DNA of 64,000 bases from Nonomuraea typhae (GTDB lineage: Bacteria; Actinomycetota; Actinomycetes; Streptosporangiales; Streptosporangiaceae): the NCBI RefSeq assembly GCF_009760925.1, contig NZ_VRLV01000001.1, forward strand, positions 310,001 through 374,000, in the 5' to 3' direction. The notes below the pieces were generated by a model that saw nothing but the letters and a program-made list of their open reading frames with translations, made no database searches and was not told where the DNA came from. Position 1 is the first letter of the stretch, and every line of letters begins with the position of its first letter. Of this stretch, positions 1-8,810 are shown in pieces. The position numbers and the translations under genes are program-made.

Positions 1-105
1 TACCCCGAGGTGGTCATCGCCTTCACCGTCGACGACCCGGACCAGCACTACCACGTCCCGCTCCTGCTCAGCCCGTTCGCGTACTCCACCTATCGAGGGA
101 GCTAG
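1..105 (+). CDS. 5-hydroxyisourate hydrolase, C-terminal end (5' truncated by window)
   Basis: The first 34 codons of the window in frame 1 read through to a TAG at 103-105 and end in [14 protein letters not shown]. The terminal Y-R-G-S tetrapeptide is the diagnostic C-terminus of the transthyretin-like 5-hydroxyisourate hydrolases, where it helps form the active site. The enzyme hydrolyses 5-hydroxyisourate, the direct product of uricase, to OHCU. The uricase start codon follows the stop with no gap (106), so the two are surely co-transcribed. The N-terminal part, and probably an OHCU decarboxylase gene, lie outside the window. Confidence 0.9.
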   Translation, partial: YPEVVIAFTVDDPDQHYHVPLLLSPFAYSTYRGS

Positions 106-981
106 ATGCCAGTCATCCTCGGGCCCAACCGCTACGGGAAGGCGGAGACCAGGCTCGTCCGGGTCGTGCGGGACGGCGGTGTCCACCACATCAAGGACGT
201 CAACGTCAGTTCCGCGCTCTCCGGCGACATGGAAGACGTCCACCTGACCGGCAGCAACGCGGCCGTCCTCCCGACCGACACGCAGAAGAACACCGCCTTC
301 GCCTTCGCCAAGAGGTTCGGCGTCGACCAGATCGAGGACTTCGCCCTCCTGCTGGCCCGGCACTACGTCGGCAACCGGCCCACGATCCACCACGCCCGCG
401 TGGAGATCGAGGAGTACTCCTGGCGCCGCATCCCCGTCGCCGGCGACCGGCAGCACTCGTTCGTCCGCGAGGGCCAGGAGGTGCGCACCTGCGTCGTGCA
501 CCACGACCGCGACGGCCGCACCACGATCGTCTCCGGCCTGCGCGACCTGGTCGTCCTGAACTCGACCGGCTCGGAGTTCCACGGCTACATCGAGGACGAG
601 TACACCACCCTGCGGCCGACCACCGACCGCATCCTCGCCACCGCCGTCTCCGCCCAGTGGCGGCACTCGGGCCTTTCCTCCTCCTTCGGCAAGTCCTATA
701 CCGAGGTACGGCGGTGCCTGCTGGAAGCCTTCGCCGAGACCCACAGCCTCTCCCTCCAGCAGACCCTCTACGCCATGGGCGAGCGCGTGCTCACCGCCTG
801 CGAGGAGGTCTGCGAGATCAGGTTCGCGATGCCGAACAAGCACCATTTCCTGGTGGATCTGGCGCCGTTCGGCCTCGACAACGACAACGAGGTCTACTAC
901 GCGGCCGACCGCCCCTACGGGCTGATCGAAGGCGCCGTCCTGCGCGACGACGCCCCGGACGCCGCCTTCGCCTGGGAGTAG
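106..981 (+). CDS. urate oxidase (uricase)
   Basis: A 291-residue cofactor-free uricase of normal length. The catalytic Thr lies in the T-D-T-Q-K-N motif near residue 57, and the second T-fold repeat contains the conserved Q-Q-T-L-Y segment near residue 221. It oxidises urate to 5-hydroxyisourate in the cytoplasm, releasing hydrogen peroxide. The start ATG directly abuts the stop of the hydroxyisourate hydrolase; the stop at 979-981 is followed by a xanthine dehydrogenase subunit whose ribosome binding site (GGGAG, 974-978) lies inside the uricase end. This places uricase in one operon with the enzymes that make its substrate. Family assignment is firm. Confidence 0.95.
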   Translation: MPVILGPNRYGKAETRLVRVVRDGGVHHIKDVNVSSALSGDMEDVHLTGSNAAVLPTDTQKNTAFAFAKRFGVDQIEDFALLLARHYVGNRPTIHHARVEIEEYSWRRIPVAGDRQHSFVREGQEVRTCVVHHDRDGRTTIVSGLRDLVVLNSTGSEFHGYIEDEYTTLRPTTDRILATAVSAQWRHSGLSSSFGKSYTEVRRCLLEAFAETHSLSLQQTLYAMGERVLTACEEVCEIRFAMPNKHHFLVDLAPFGLDNDNEVYYAADRPYGLIEGAVLRDDAPDAAFAWE

Positions 982-983
982 TG

Positions 984-1844
984 ATGGAGTTCTTGCGGCC
1001 CACGACGTGGGCGGAGGCGCTGGCCGCCAAGGCGGTCCGGCCGGAGGCGGTGCCCATTCAGGGAGGCACCGACGTGATGGTGGAGATCAACTTCGACGTG
1101 CACCGGCCGCCGGCCCTGCTCGACCTCAACCAGGTCGCCGAGCTGGCCACCTGGTCGCGGGAGGGCGACACCTACCGGGTGGGGGCTGGCCTGCCGTACG
1201 TGACGATCATCGAGGAGCTCGGCGGGGTGCTGCCGGGGCTCGCGCAGGCCGCGCGGACGGTCGGCTCGCCGCAGATCCGCAACCGGGGCACGGTCGGGGG
1301 CAACCTCGGCGCGGCCTCGCCGGCGGGCGACAGCCATCCGCCGCTGCTGGCCGCCGGGGCCGCCGTCGAGGTGGAGTCGCGCGAGCGCGGGGTGCGGATG
1401 ATCCCGGCGCACGAGTTCTACCTGGGCGTGAAGCGCAGCGCGCTGCAGGCGGACGAGCTGATCCGGGCGGTGCACGTGGAGGCGGCGGGCGGGCCGCAGT
1501 ACTTCTCCAAGGTCGGCACCCGCAACGCCATGGTCATCGCGGTGTGCTCGTTCGCGCTCGCGCTGCACCCGCGCGAGCGGCGGGTGGGCACCGGCATCGG
1601 CTCGGCCGCCCCGACGCCCCGGCGGGCGCTGGAGGCCGAGGACTTCCTGGCGCACGAGCTGGACTGGGACGCCCGGCTGGACAGCGCGCTGCTCAAGCGG
1701 TTCGGGGAGCTGTGCGCGCAGGCCGCCTCGCCGATCGACGACGTGCGCGGCACCGCCGACTACCGCAGGCACGCCATCGCCGTGATGGCCCGCCGCACGC
1801 TCACCTGGGCGTGGAACGACTACCGGAAAGTGAGGGCCGCCTGA
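984..1844 (+). CDS. xanthine dehydrogenase, FAD-binding subunit
   Basis: A 286-residue FAD_binding_5/CO_deh_flav_C protein (CoxM/XdhB type). The FAD pyrophosphate loop is seen as I-Q-G-G-T-D near residue 25 and the second flavin motif as T-V-G-G-N-L-G near residue 105. In the three-subunit enzyme it passes electrons from the 2Fe-2S clusters to NAD or another acceptor. I start it at ATG 984 because GGGAG lies five bases upstream; a GTG at 981 in the same frame is an alternative. The reading frame extends upstream over uricase, but that part has no family similarity. Its TGA overlaps the ATG of the next subunit. Confidence 0.92.
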   Translation: MEFLRPTTWAEALAAKAVRPEAVPIQGGTDVMVEINFDVHRPPALLDLNQVAELATWSREGDTYRVGAGLPYVTIIEELGGVLPGLAQAARTVGSPQIRNRGTVGGNLGAASPAGDSHPPLLAAGAAVEVESRERGVRMIPAHEFYLGVKRSALQADELIRAVHVEAAGGPQYFSKVGTRNAMVIAVCSFALALHPRERRVGTGIGSAAPTPRRALEAEDFLAHELDWDARLDSALLKRFGELCAQAASPIDDVRGTADYRRHAIAVMARRTLTWAWNDYRKVRAA

Positions 1845-2389
1845 TGCGCGTCACCTTCACCGTGAACGGGCGCGAAGAGTCCGTGGACGACGTATGGGCG
1901 GGGGAGAGCCTGCTCTACGTGCTGCGTGAGCGGGTCGGGCTGCCCGGCTCCAAGAACGCCTGCGAGCAGGGCGAGTGCGGTTCGTGCACCGTCTACCTGG
2001 ACGGCACGCCCGTCTGCTCGTGCCTCGTGGCGGCCGGTCAGGCCGAGGGGCGCCAGGTCAGGACCGTCGAAGGGCTGGCCGACGGCGACCGGCTCGACCC
2101 GGTGCAGGAGGCGTTCGTCGAGTGCGGCGCGGTGCAGTGCGGGTTCTGCACGCCGGGGCTCGTCGTGCAGGCGCACGACCTCATCGAGCGATGGAGCTCG
2201 CGACGAGAGAGCGAGGGACGAGCCAACGAGGAGCGAAGCGGTCGCGACCATAAGCACGAACGCGTGCCCGACCTCTCCGACGCGGAGATCCGCGAGGCGC
2301 TGGCGGGGAACCTGTGCCGATGCACCGGTTACGAGAAGATCCTGGATGCGGTACGGCTGGCCGCCTCGCGTAAGGTCGCCGGCGCATGA
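1844..2389 (+). CDS. xanthine dehydrogenase, 2Fe-2S subunit (carries in-frame repeat insert)
   Basis: A 181-residue CoxS/XdhC-type iron-sulfur subunit. The plant-ferredoxin-like cluster is bound by C-E-Q-G-E-C-G-S-C plus a later Cys, and the second cluster by C-G-F-C and C-R-C (near residues 104 and 159). It relays electrons from the molybdenum site to the FAD subunit. Between helix L-I-E-R and the segment L-S-D-A-E-I-R-E-A-L, where relatives have only a few residues, about 22 Arg/Glu-rich residues are inserted; these are encoded by a 65-bp repeat (2194-2258) that recurs in glycerate kinase. The start ATG overlaps the stop of the FAD subunit, and the stop overlaps the deaminase ATG. Confidence 0.93.
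   Translation: MRVTFTVNGREESVDDVWAGESLLYVLRERVGLPGSKNACEQGECGSCTVYLDGTPVCSCLVAAGQAEGRQVRTVEGLADGDRLDPVQEAFVECGAVQCGFCTPGLVVQAHDLIERWSSRRESEGRANEERSGRDHKHERVPDLSDAEIREALAGNLCRCTGYEKILDAVRLAASRKVAGA
2194..2258 (+). repeat. 65-bp dispersed element, copy 1 (inside xanthine dehydrogenase 2Fe-2S gene)
   Basis: The 65 bases from GAGCTCG to the final CACG match the reverse complement of 20415-20479 at 58 of 65 positions by eye, including an exact 22-base core around GAGCCAACGAGGAGCGAAGC. It is read here as [21 protein letters not shown] and keeps the host frame open. No transposase or obvious target duplication is visible. It sits in a surface loop position between two conserved iron-sulfur domains. 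Confidence 0.9.
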
Positions 2390-3804
2390 CCGGGCCTGCG
2401 GGTGGCCCCGGCCGGACCGTGATCATCGACAACGTCTACATCGCCCCCGTGGCAGGCCCCGAGATCGAGTCCGGATATATCCGGATCGAGGGGGATCGGA
2501 TCGCCGCCCTCGGCGCCGGTCGCGCGCCCGAGCCCGGCGGGCCCGGCGTTCAGCGCATCGACGGCACCGGCTGCCTGGCCACGCCCGGCCTGGTCAACAC
2601 CCACCACCACCTCTACCAATGGGCCTCCCAGGGCCTGGCCCAGGACGCCACGCTCTTCGAGTGGCTGGTCGCCAGCTACCAGGTGTGGGCCGCGATGGAC
2701 GCCGAGGTGGTCAAGGGCGCCGCCGCCGCCGGGCTCGGCTACCTCGCGCTGTCCGGCTGCACGCTCTCCAGCGACCACCACTACGTCTTCCCGAGCGGCC
2801 GCGGCGACCTGTTCGCCGCCGAGATCGAGGCGGCCCGCGAGCTCGGCATCCGCTTCCACCCGGCCCGCGGCTCCATGGACCGCGGTCACTCGCAGGGCGG
2901 CCTGCCGCCGGACGTCGTGGTCGAGGACCGCGAGACGATCCTGGCCGCCACCGCCGAGGCCATCGACGCCTACCACGACCCGTCGTTCTCCTCGAAGCTG
3001 CGCATCGCCGTGGCGCCCTGCTCGCCGTTCTCGGTGACGGCCGAGCTGATGACCGGCGCCGCCGAACTGGCCAGGGCCAAGGGCGTGCGCCTGCACACCC
3101 ACCTGGCCGAGTCGCTCGACGAGGACGAGCACTGCGTCGAGGCGTTCGGCGTGCGCCCGGTCGACTACATGGAGAAGCTCGGCTGGCTCGGCTCCGACGT
3201 GTGGTTCGCCCACACCGTGCACCTGAGCGACGGCGACATCGACAAGCTGGCCGCCACCGGCACCGGCGCGGCGCACTGCCCCTCGTCCAACGGCCGCCTC
3301 GGCGCCGGCATCGCCCGCGTCTCGGAGATGCTGCGCCGCGGGGCCAACGTCGGCATCGGCGTGGACGGCAACGCCTCCTCCGAGCTGACCACGCTCGCCG
3401 GCGAGATGCGCCAGGCGCTGCTGTTCCAGCGCGCCGCGTACGGGCCGACCGCGCTGACCGCCCGCCAGGCGCTGGAGATGGCCACGCTCGGCGGCGCGCG
3501 CAACCTCGGCCGTGAGAACGAGCTGGGCTCGCTGGAGCCGGGCAAGCTCGCCGACCTCGCCCTGTGGCGGGTGGACGGCAGCTTCGCCAGTGCCGTCACC
3601 GACCCCGTCTGCCAGCTCGTCTTCGCCACCCGCCAGCCGCCGCTGGCCCGGCTGCTCGTCGGCGGCGAGACCGTCGTGGAGGACGACGAGCTGAGGACCG
3701 TCGACCAGGACGCGTCCGGCCGGGCGGGCGCCGAGGCGCACCGCCGGCTGATGCGGCTGGCGCGGGAACAGGGATTCTCCGTCGCCAAGGAGGTACACAG
3801 GTGA
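2386..3804 (+). CDS. 8-oxoguanine / guanine deaminase-type amidohydrolase
   Basis: A 472-residue metal-dependent amidohydrolase with the T-H-H-H-L motif (residues about 70-74) after strand 1, H-T-H-L-A-E-S after strand 5, and a catalytic Asp in G-I-G-V-D-G-N near strand 8. It most resembles the 8-oxoguanine deaminase/hydroxydechloroatrazine ethylaminohydrolase group, which deaminates oxidised or normal guanine (8-oxoguanine to urate, or guanine to xanthine). Its position between xanthine dehydrogenase subunits and close to uricase fits feeding purines into urate. The start ATG overlaps the preceding TGA, and its stop overlaps the next GTG, so it is translationally coupled on both sides. Exact substrate is an inference. 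Confidence 0.85.
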   Translation: MTGPAGGPGRTVIIDNVYIAPVAGPEIESGYIRIEGDRIAALGAGRAPEPGGPGVQRIDGTGCLATPGLVNTHHHLYQWASQGLAQDATLFEWLVASYQVWAAMDAEVVKGAAAAGLGYLALSGCTLSSDHHYVFPSGRGDLFAAEIEAARELGIRFHPARGSMDRGHSQGGLPPDVVVEDRETILAATAEAIDAYHDPSFSSKLRIAVAPCSPFSVTAELMTGAAELARAKGVRLHTHLAESLDEDEHCVEAFGVRPVDYMEKLGWLGSDVWFAHTVHLSDGDIDKLAATGTGAAHCPSSNGRLGAGIARVSEMLRRGANVGIGVDGNASSELTTLAGEMRQALLFQRAAYGPTALTARQALEMATLGGARNLGRENELGSLEPGKLADLALWRVDGSFASAVTDPVCQLVFATRQPPLARLLVGGETVVEDDELRTVDQDASGRAGAEAHRRLMRLAREQGFSVAKEVHR

Positions 3805-6098
3805 CCACCCCGCTGCGCGCGCCGCGCGAGATCGCCGCCCCCGGCACCGGGGGAGTGGGCGAGAGCACACTGCGGCCGGACGGCACGCTCAAGGTCAGGG
3901 GCGAGTTCGCCTACTCCTCCGACCTCTGGGCGGACGGGATGCTCTGGGGCGCCACCCTGCGCAGTCCGCACCCCAGGGCGCGCATCGTCGCCATCGACAC
4001 CGCCCCGGCGCTCGCCCAGCCGGGGGTGCACGCCGTACTCACGCACGAGGACGTCCCCGGCCGCAAGCACTACGGGGAGGACCACACCTGGGACCAGCCC
4101 GTGCTGGCCATCGGCGAGGTGCGGCACCAGGGCGAGCCGATCGCGGTGGTGGCCGCGGAGCATCCGGAGACGGCCCGCCGCGCGCTCGACGAGATCGTCA
4201 TCGAGTGGGAGATCCTGGAGCCGCTCACCGACGCCCGCCGCGCGGCGCTCGACCCGGGCTACCCGCAGGTCCAGGAGCGGCAGAACCCGGCCCGCCACCA
4301 GCCGGTGCGGGTCGGCGACGTCGCGGCGGCACGCGCGAGCGCCGAGGTCGTGGTCACCGGGACCTACGAGGTCGGCATCCAGGACCAGGCGTTCCTCGGG
4401 CCCGAGTCGGGGTTGGCGATCCCCTCGGAGGACGGCGGCATCGAGCTGTACGTCGCGACCCAGTGGATGCACAACGACCTGTCGCAGATCGGCCCCTGCC
4501 TCGGGCTGGCCGACGAGCAGATCCGGATGACGCTCTCCGGGGTCGGCGGCGCGTTCGGCGGGCGCGAGGACCTGTCCATGCAGATCCACGCCGCCATGCT
4601 CGCCCTGCGCACCGGCCGGCCGGTGAAGATGGTCTACAACCGGTACGAGTCGTTCTTCGGGCACGTGCACCGGCACCCGGCCCAGATGCGCTACGAGTAC
4701 GGCGCCACCCGGGACGGCAAGATCCTCTACGCCGACGTGGAGATCATCCTCGACGGCGGCGCGTACACCTCGTCCACGCTCAACGTCGTCGGCAACGCCG
4801 CCTCCCTCGGGGTCGGCCCCTACGTGATCCCGAACATCAAGATCGACGCCTATGGCGTCTACACGAACAACCCGCCCTGTGGCGCCATGCGCGGGTTCGG
4901 CGCCGTGCAGGCGTGCTTCGCCTACGAGTCCATGCTGGACAAGCTCGGCGCCGCCTGCGGGATCGATCCGGTGACCATCCGGCAGATCAACGCCGCCTCC
5001 CAGGGCTCGAAGCTGGCCACCGGGCAGATCATCCACGCGCCGCTGCCCATGAAGGAGATGCTCGCGCAGGCGCGCGACCTGCCGATGCCGCCGCCCTTGG
5101 ACGACTCCGACATCCGGCACCTTCCCGGCGGGGCCTCCCAGACGACCCACGGCGAGGGGGTACGGCGGGGCGTCGGATACGGCGTCGGCCTGAAGAACAT
5201 CTGCTTCTCCGAGGGCGCCGACGACTACTCCACCGCCAAGGTGCGGCTGGAGGTGATCGGCGGGGCCGCCACCGCGCTGGTGCACACGGCCGCCGCCGAG
5301 GTCGGGCAGGGGCTGGTGACCATCGAGGCCCAGATCGCTCGCACCGAGCTGGGCGTCGAGAAGGTGGTCATCCACCCGGCCGACAACCAGGTCGGCGACT
5401 CCGGCTCGTCCTCCGGGTCGCGGCAGTCGTACATGACCGGCGGCGCCGTCCAGGCGGCGTGCCGGGCCGTACGGGACCGGGTGGTCGCCCTCGTCGGCGG
5501 GACTTACGATGATTTGTCGCTCGCCGGGGGAAAAATCATCTCGGCCGCCCACGGCGTCGTCGCCGCCATCGAGGACGTGCTCGGCGACCGGGTCATCGAG
5601 GAGACCCGCGAGTACCACCACCACCCCACCACGGGCATGGACCAGGCCACCGGGCAGGGCGACACCCACACCCAGCTCGGCCTGTGCGTGCACCGGGCCG
5701 TGGTCGACGTGGACGTGGAACTCGGCCTGGTCAAGGTGGTCGAGCTCGCCGCCGTCCAGGACGTCGGTAAGATCCTCAACCGGCTCTCGCTCGAGGGCCA
5801 GATCCACGGCGGGACCGCCCAGGGCCTCGGCCTGGCGGTGATGGAGGAGATCGTGGTCAGCGACGGCAAGGTCCGCAACCCGTCGTTCACCGACTACCTC
5901 ATCCCCACCATCCTCGACATGCCGCCCATGCGGCTGGAAATCCTCGAGAACGCCGACCCGCGCGCCCCATACGGGCTGCGGGGCGCCGGAGAGCCACCCA
6001 CGCTCTCCTCCACCCCGGCCATCGTCGCGGCCATCCGCGACGCCACGGGGCTGGCACTCGACCGGGTGCCGGTGCGTCCGGAGCACATCACCGGATGA
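3801..6098 (+). CDS. xanthine dehydrogenase, molybdenum cofactor-binding subunit
   Basis: A 765-residue CoxL/XdhA-type large subunit (aldehyde oxidase a/b hammerhead domain, then two Moco-binding domains). Visible family motifs are G-G-A-F-G-G-R-E near residue 249, the A-M-R-G-F-G-A-V-Q-A motif near 360, and the C-terminal G-A-G-E-P-P segment with the catalytic Glu near 735. It hydroxylates hypoxanthine/xanthine to urate. I take GTG 3801 as start: it overlaps the preceding TGA and has AAGGAGG at 3787-3793. The longer open frame upstream has no similarity. Separate subunits plus XdhC nearby match the bacterial three-subunit enzyme, although the deaminase gene splits the usual order. Confidence 0.93.
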   Translation: MTTPLRAPREIAAPGTGGVGESTLRPDGTLKVRGEFAYSSDLWADGMLWGATLRSPHPRARIVAIDTAPALAQPGVHAVLTHEDVPGRKHYGEDHTWDQPVLAIGEVRHQGEPIAVVAAEHPETARRALDEIVIEWEILEPLTDARRAALDPGYPQVQERQNPARHQPVRVGDVAAARASAEVVVTGTYEVGIQDQAFLGPESGLAIPSEDGGIELYVATQWMHNDLSQIGPCLGLADEQIRMTLSGVGGAFGGREDLSMQIHAAMLALRTGRPVKMVYNRYESFFGHVHRHPAQMRYEYGATRDGKILYADVEIILDGGAYTSSTLNVVGNAASLGVGPYVIPNIKIDAYGVYTNNPPCGAMRGFGAVQACFAYESMLDKLGAACGIDPVTIRQINAASQGSKLATGQIIHAPLPMKEMLAQARDLPMPPPLDDSDIRHLPGGASQTTHGEGVRRGVGYGVGLKNICFSEGADDYSTAKVRLEVIGGAATALVHTAAAEVGQGLVTIEAQIARTELGVEKVVIHPADNQVGDSGSSSGSRQSYMTGGAVQAACRAVRDRVVALVGGTYDDLSLAGGKIISAAHGVVAAIEDVLGDRVIEETREYHHHPTTGMDQATGQGDTHTQLGLCVHRAVVDVDVELGLVKVVELAAVQDVGKILNRLSLEGQIHGGTAQGLGLAVMEEIVVSDGKVRNPSFTDYLIPTILDMPPMRLEILENADPRAPYGLRGAGEPPTLSSTPAIVAAIRDATGLALDRVPVRPEHITG

Positions 6099-6225
6099 AC
6101 GCACTCCGGGTGAGTTGACCGACAGGGGCAGCCCGCACCCCCCATGTTCCGGCGGGACAGACTCCACAACCGCACCCAGCGGCAGCACAGCCGCAGGTCG
6201 GCCACGCCCCGAGGAGGGCACGACC

Positions 6226-7632
6226 ATGACACAGCTCGAGACCAGGCCCCCGGCCGGAGCCCTCGGCAGGTTCTTCGACCTGCCGGGCAGGGGGAGCACC
6301 CTGGGCAGGGAGGTGCGCGGCGGCATCACCACGTTCGTGGCGGTCGCCTACATCATCCTGCTCATCCCCATCATCCTCAGCGGCGCCAAGGACGTCACCG
6401 GCGCCCAGCTCACGATCCCCCAGCTCACCACCGCCGTCGCCCTGTCGGCCGCGCTCACCACGATCCTCATGGGCGTGGTGGGCAACGCCCCCTTCGCGCT
6501 GGCCTCCGGGCTCGGCGTCGCACCCGTCGTCGCCTTCCAGGCGGCGCCGTTCATGACCTGGGACCAGGCGATGGGCCTGGTCGTGCTCGAAGGCGTGGTC
6601 ATCGTCGTCTTCGCCCTCACCGGCATCCGCAGGCTCATCATGGACGCCATCCCCACCGGGCTGAAGCACGCCATCGGCGTCGGCATCGGCATGTTCGTCG
6701 CGCTCATCGGCCTGGTGGACGCCGGCTTCGTCGGCCGCGGCGAAGGCACCCCCGTCACGCTCGGCGCCGGCGGCCACCTGCAGGGCTGGCCCGTCGCCGT
6801 CTTCTGCGCGGGCCTGCTGCTCATGCTCGCCCTGTTCGTCCGCCGCGTGCCCGGGGCCATCCTCATCAGCATCGTCGCCGCAACCGCGCTGGCGATCACG
6901 GTCAACGCCACCGTGGACGGGCTCACGTGGGGCGTCGTCACCCCCCGCCTGCCCGACACCGTCGTCGCCACCCCCGACTTCGGGCTGCTCGGCTCGATCG
7001 ACCTGTTCGGCGGTTTCGGCCGGGCCGGCATCCTGACCGCCACCGTCGTGCTGTTCACGCTGGTGCTGTCGGGCTTCTTCGACGCGATGGGCACCATCAT
7101 CGGCGTCGGCGAAGAGGCCGGGCTCGCCGACGAGCGCGGCCAGATCCAGGGCATCGGCAAGATCCTCACCGTCGACGGCTTCGGCGCCATCATCGGCGGC
7201 TTCACCGGCGCCTCGGCCAACACGGTCGTCGTCGAGTCGGCGGCGGGAGTCGGGGAGGGCGCTCGCACCGGCCTCGCCAGTCTCGTCACCGGCGGCCTCT
7301 TCGCCGGCGCCATGTTCCTGACGCCGCTGGCGGCCGTCGTGCCCGCGCAGGCCGCCGCGCCCGCGCTCGTCCTCGTCGGCGCGCTCATGATGACCGCCGC
7401 CCGCAAGATCAGCTGGGACGACCTGGAGCTGGCCATCCCGGCCTTCCTCACGATCGCCCTCATGCCGTTCACGTACTCGATCACCAACGGCGTGGGCGCC
7501 GGCATCGTCGCCTACACCGTGATCAAGGCGGCACGCGGCAGGTTCACCGAGATCCACTGGCTGCTCTGGCTGATCACCGCCATCTTCGCCGCCTACTTCG
7601 GCATCGCGTTCATCGAGGGCCTTCTCGGCTGA
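6226..7632 (+). CDS. AzgA-type purine permease (NCS2 family)
   Basis: A 468-residue polytopic membrane protein of the AzgA branch of nucleobase:cation symporters (adenine, guanine, hypoxanthine). Strongly hydrophobic segments fill the protein; characteristic AzgA segments are the N-terminal E-V-R-G-G-I-T-T-F-V-A-V-A-Y-I, the F-F-D-A-M-G-T sequence, and G-A-S-A-N-T-V-V-V-E-S-A-A-G-V-G. It starts at ATG 6226 with GAGGAGGG at 6211-6218. It lies between the xanthine dehydrogenase large subunit (127-base gap) and xdhC, so it probably imports purines for this pathway. Substrate preference cannot be read from the sequence. Confidence 0.9.
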   Translation: MTQLETRPPAGALGRFFDLPGRGSTLGREVRGGITTFVAVAYIILLIPIILSGAKDVTGAQLTIPQLTTAVALSAALTTILMGVVGNAPFALASGLGVAPVVAFQAAPFMTWDQAMGLVVLEGVVIVVFALTGIRRLIMDAIPTGLKHAIGVGIGMFVALIGLVDAGFVGRGEGTPVTLGAGGHLQGWPVAVFCAGLLLMLALFVRRVPGAILISIVAATALAITVNATVDGLTWGVVTPRLPDTVVATPDFGLLGSIDLFGGFGRAGILTATVVLFTLVLSGFFDAMGTIIGVGEEAGLADERGQIQGIGKILTVDGFGAIIGGFTGASANTVVVESAAGVGEGARTGLASLVTGGLFAGAMFLTPLAAVVPAQAAAPALVLVGALMMTAARKISWDDLELAIPAFLTIALMPFTYSITNGVGAGIVAYTVIKAARGRFTEIHWLLWLITAIFAAYFGIAFIEGLLG

Positions 7633-7681
7633 GCCGTACGGCACCGCCGCCCCTCCCCGCGCGACCCGGTAAGGAGACGCC

Positions 7682-8779
7682 ATGCGTGACCTCGTCGAAG
7701 ACCTCCTGACCTGGCTCGGGGAGGGGCGGCGCTTCGCGGTCGCCTCGGTCGTCGGGACCAGCGGCAGCGCGCCCCGCGAGCCCGGGGCGGCGCTCGCCGT
7801 CGCCGAGGACGGCACCGCCGTCGGCAGCGTGTCCGGCGGCTGCGTCGAAGGGGCCGTCTACGAGCTGTGCCTGGAAGCCCTGCGCGAGGGCAGGGCCATC
7901 GGGCAGACGTTCGGCTACAGCGACGACGACGCCTTCGCCGTGGGGCTGACCTGCGGCGGCGTCATCGACATCCTCGTCTGGCCGCACACCGCCGAGCCCG
8001 CCTTCCGCGCCCACCTGGACGCGCTGGCCGCAGGCCGGCCGGTCGCCCTGGCCCGGATCCTGCCTCCGGCCGGGGCGGCCGGCTCAAGCGGCCCTCCCCA
8101 TGCCCTCTGCCTCACCCCGTCGGGCGAGTACACCGGCTCCGCGGGTGACGCGGCGATCGACCGGCTCGTGCGGGCCGAGGCCGCCGCCATGCTCGACACC
8201 GGCGCGACCGGCGTCAGAGAGGTCGGCTGCGACGGCCTGCGGATGTTCGTCGAGTCCCGCACGCCGCCGCCCCGCCTGCTGGTCTTCGGCGCCATCGACT
8301 TCGCCGCCGCCCTCACCCGGATCGGCCGCTTCCTCGGCTACCACGTGACCGTCTGCGACGCCCGGCCCGTCTTCGCCACCCGCAGGCGTTTCCCCGACGC
8401 CCACGAGGTGGTCGTCGACTGGCCCCACCGCTACCTGGACCGCCAGCACGTGGACGCGCGCACCGCCGTCGCCGTGCTCACGCACGACCCCAAGTTCGAC
8501 CTCCCGCTGCTGGAGCGCGCTCTGCGCACCGGCGCCGGATACGTCGGCGCCATGGGCTCCCGCCGTACCCACGACGAGCGGCTGCGCCGCCTGCGCGCGG
8601 CGGGGCTGACCGAGTCCGAGCTGGCCCGCCTGCGCTCCCCGATCGGCCTCGACCTCGGCGCCCGCACCCCCGAGGAGGTCGCCGTCTCCATCGCCGCCGA
8701 ACTCGTCGCCGTCCGCCGCGGCGGCACCTGCCGGCCGCTGACCACGACCACCGGCCCCATCCACGCGCTCACCCCCTGA
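7682..8779 (+). CDS. XdhC/CoxI family molybdenum cofactor-sulfurase-delivery protein
   Basis: A 365-residue protein with the N-terminal XdhC_CoxI domain (A-P-R-E-P-G-A, then G-S-V-S-G-G-C-V-E-G near residue 43) and a C-terminal Rossmann-like domain (L-V-F-G-A near residue 203, G-A-M-G-S-R-R near residue 285). XdhC binds sulfurated molybdenum cofactor and inserts it into xanthine dehydrogenase; it is not a subunit of the mature enzyme. It starts at ATG 7682 after AAGGAG (7671-7676), 49 bases behind the permease. Its presence supports a Moco-sulfurated, genuine xanthine dehydrogenase upstream. Confidence 0.92.
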   Translation: MRDLVEDLLTWLGEGRRFAVASVVGTSGSAPREPGAALAVAEDGTAVGSVSGGCVEGAVYELCLEALREGRAIGQTFGYSDDDAFAVGLTCGGVIDILVWPHTAEPAFRAHLDALAAGRPVALARILPPAGAAGSSGPPHALCLTPSGEYTGSAGDAAIDRLVRAEAAAMLDTGATGVREVGCDGLRMFVESRTPPPRLLVFGAIDFAAALTRIGRFLGYHVTVCDARPVFATRRRFPDAHEVVVDWPHRYLDRQHVDARTAVAVLTHDPKFDLPLLERALRTGAGYVGAMGSRRTHDERLRRLRAAGLTESELARLRSPIGLDLGARTPEEVAVSIAAELVAVRRGGTCRPLTTTTGPIHALTP

Positions 8780-8798
8780 CGGCCTCCGCCCCCCGACC

Positions 8799-8810
8799 TA
8801 TAGTGAGCGG
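8799..8810 (+). promoter_or_regulatory. -10 box of leaderless promoter for the regulator at 8811
   Basis: TATAGT at 8799-8804 lies six bases upstream of GTG 8811, with no Shine-Dalgarno sequence. This spacing puts the transcription start on the start codon. Confidence 0.55.

Noticed and set aside
6099..6225. Promoter with TTGACC at 6115-6120 before the permease
   Set aside because: No -10 box at a suitable distance; the permease probably shares the operon transcript.
3165..6332. Open frame of more than 1000 codons on the minus strand
   Set aside because: It is antisense to the xanthine dehydrogenase large subunit and the deaminase end; no family motifs, composition is that of a mirrored high-GC gene.
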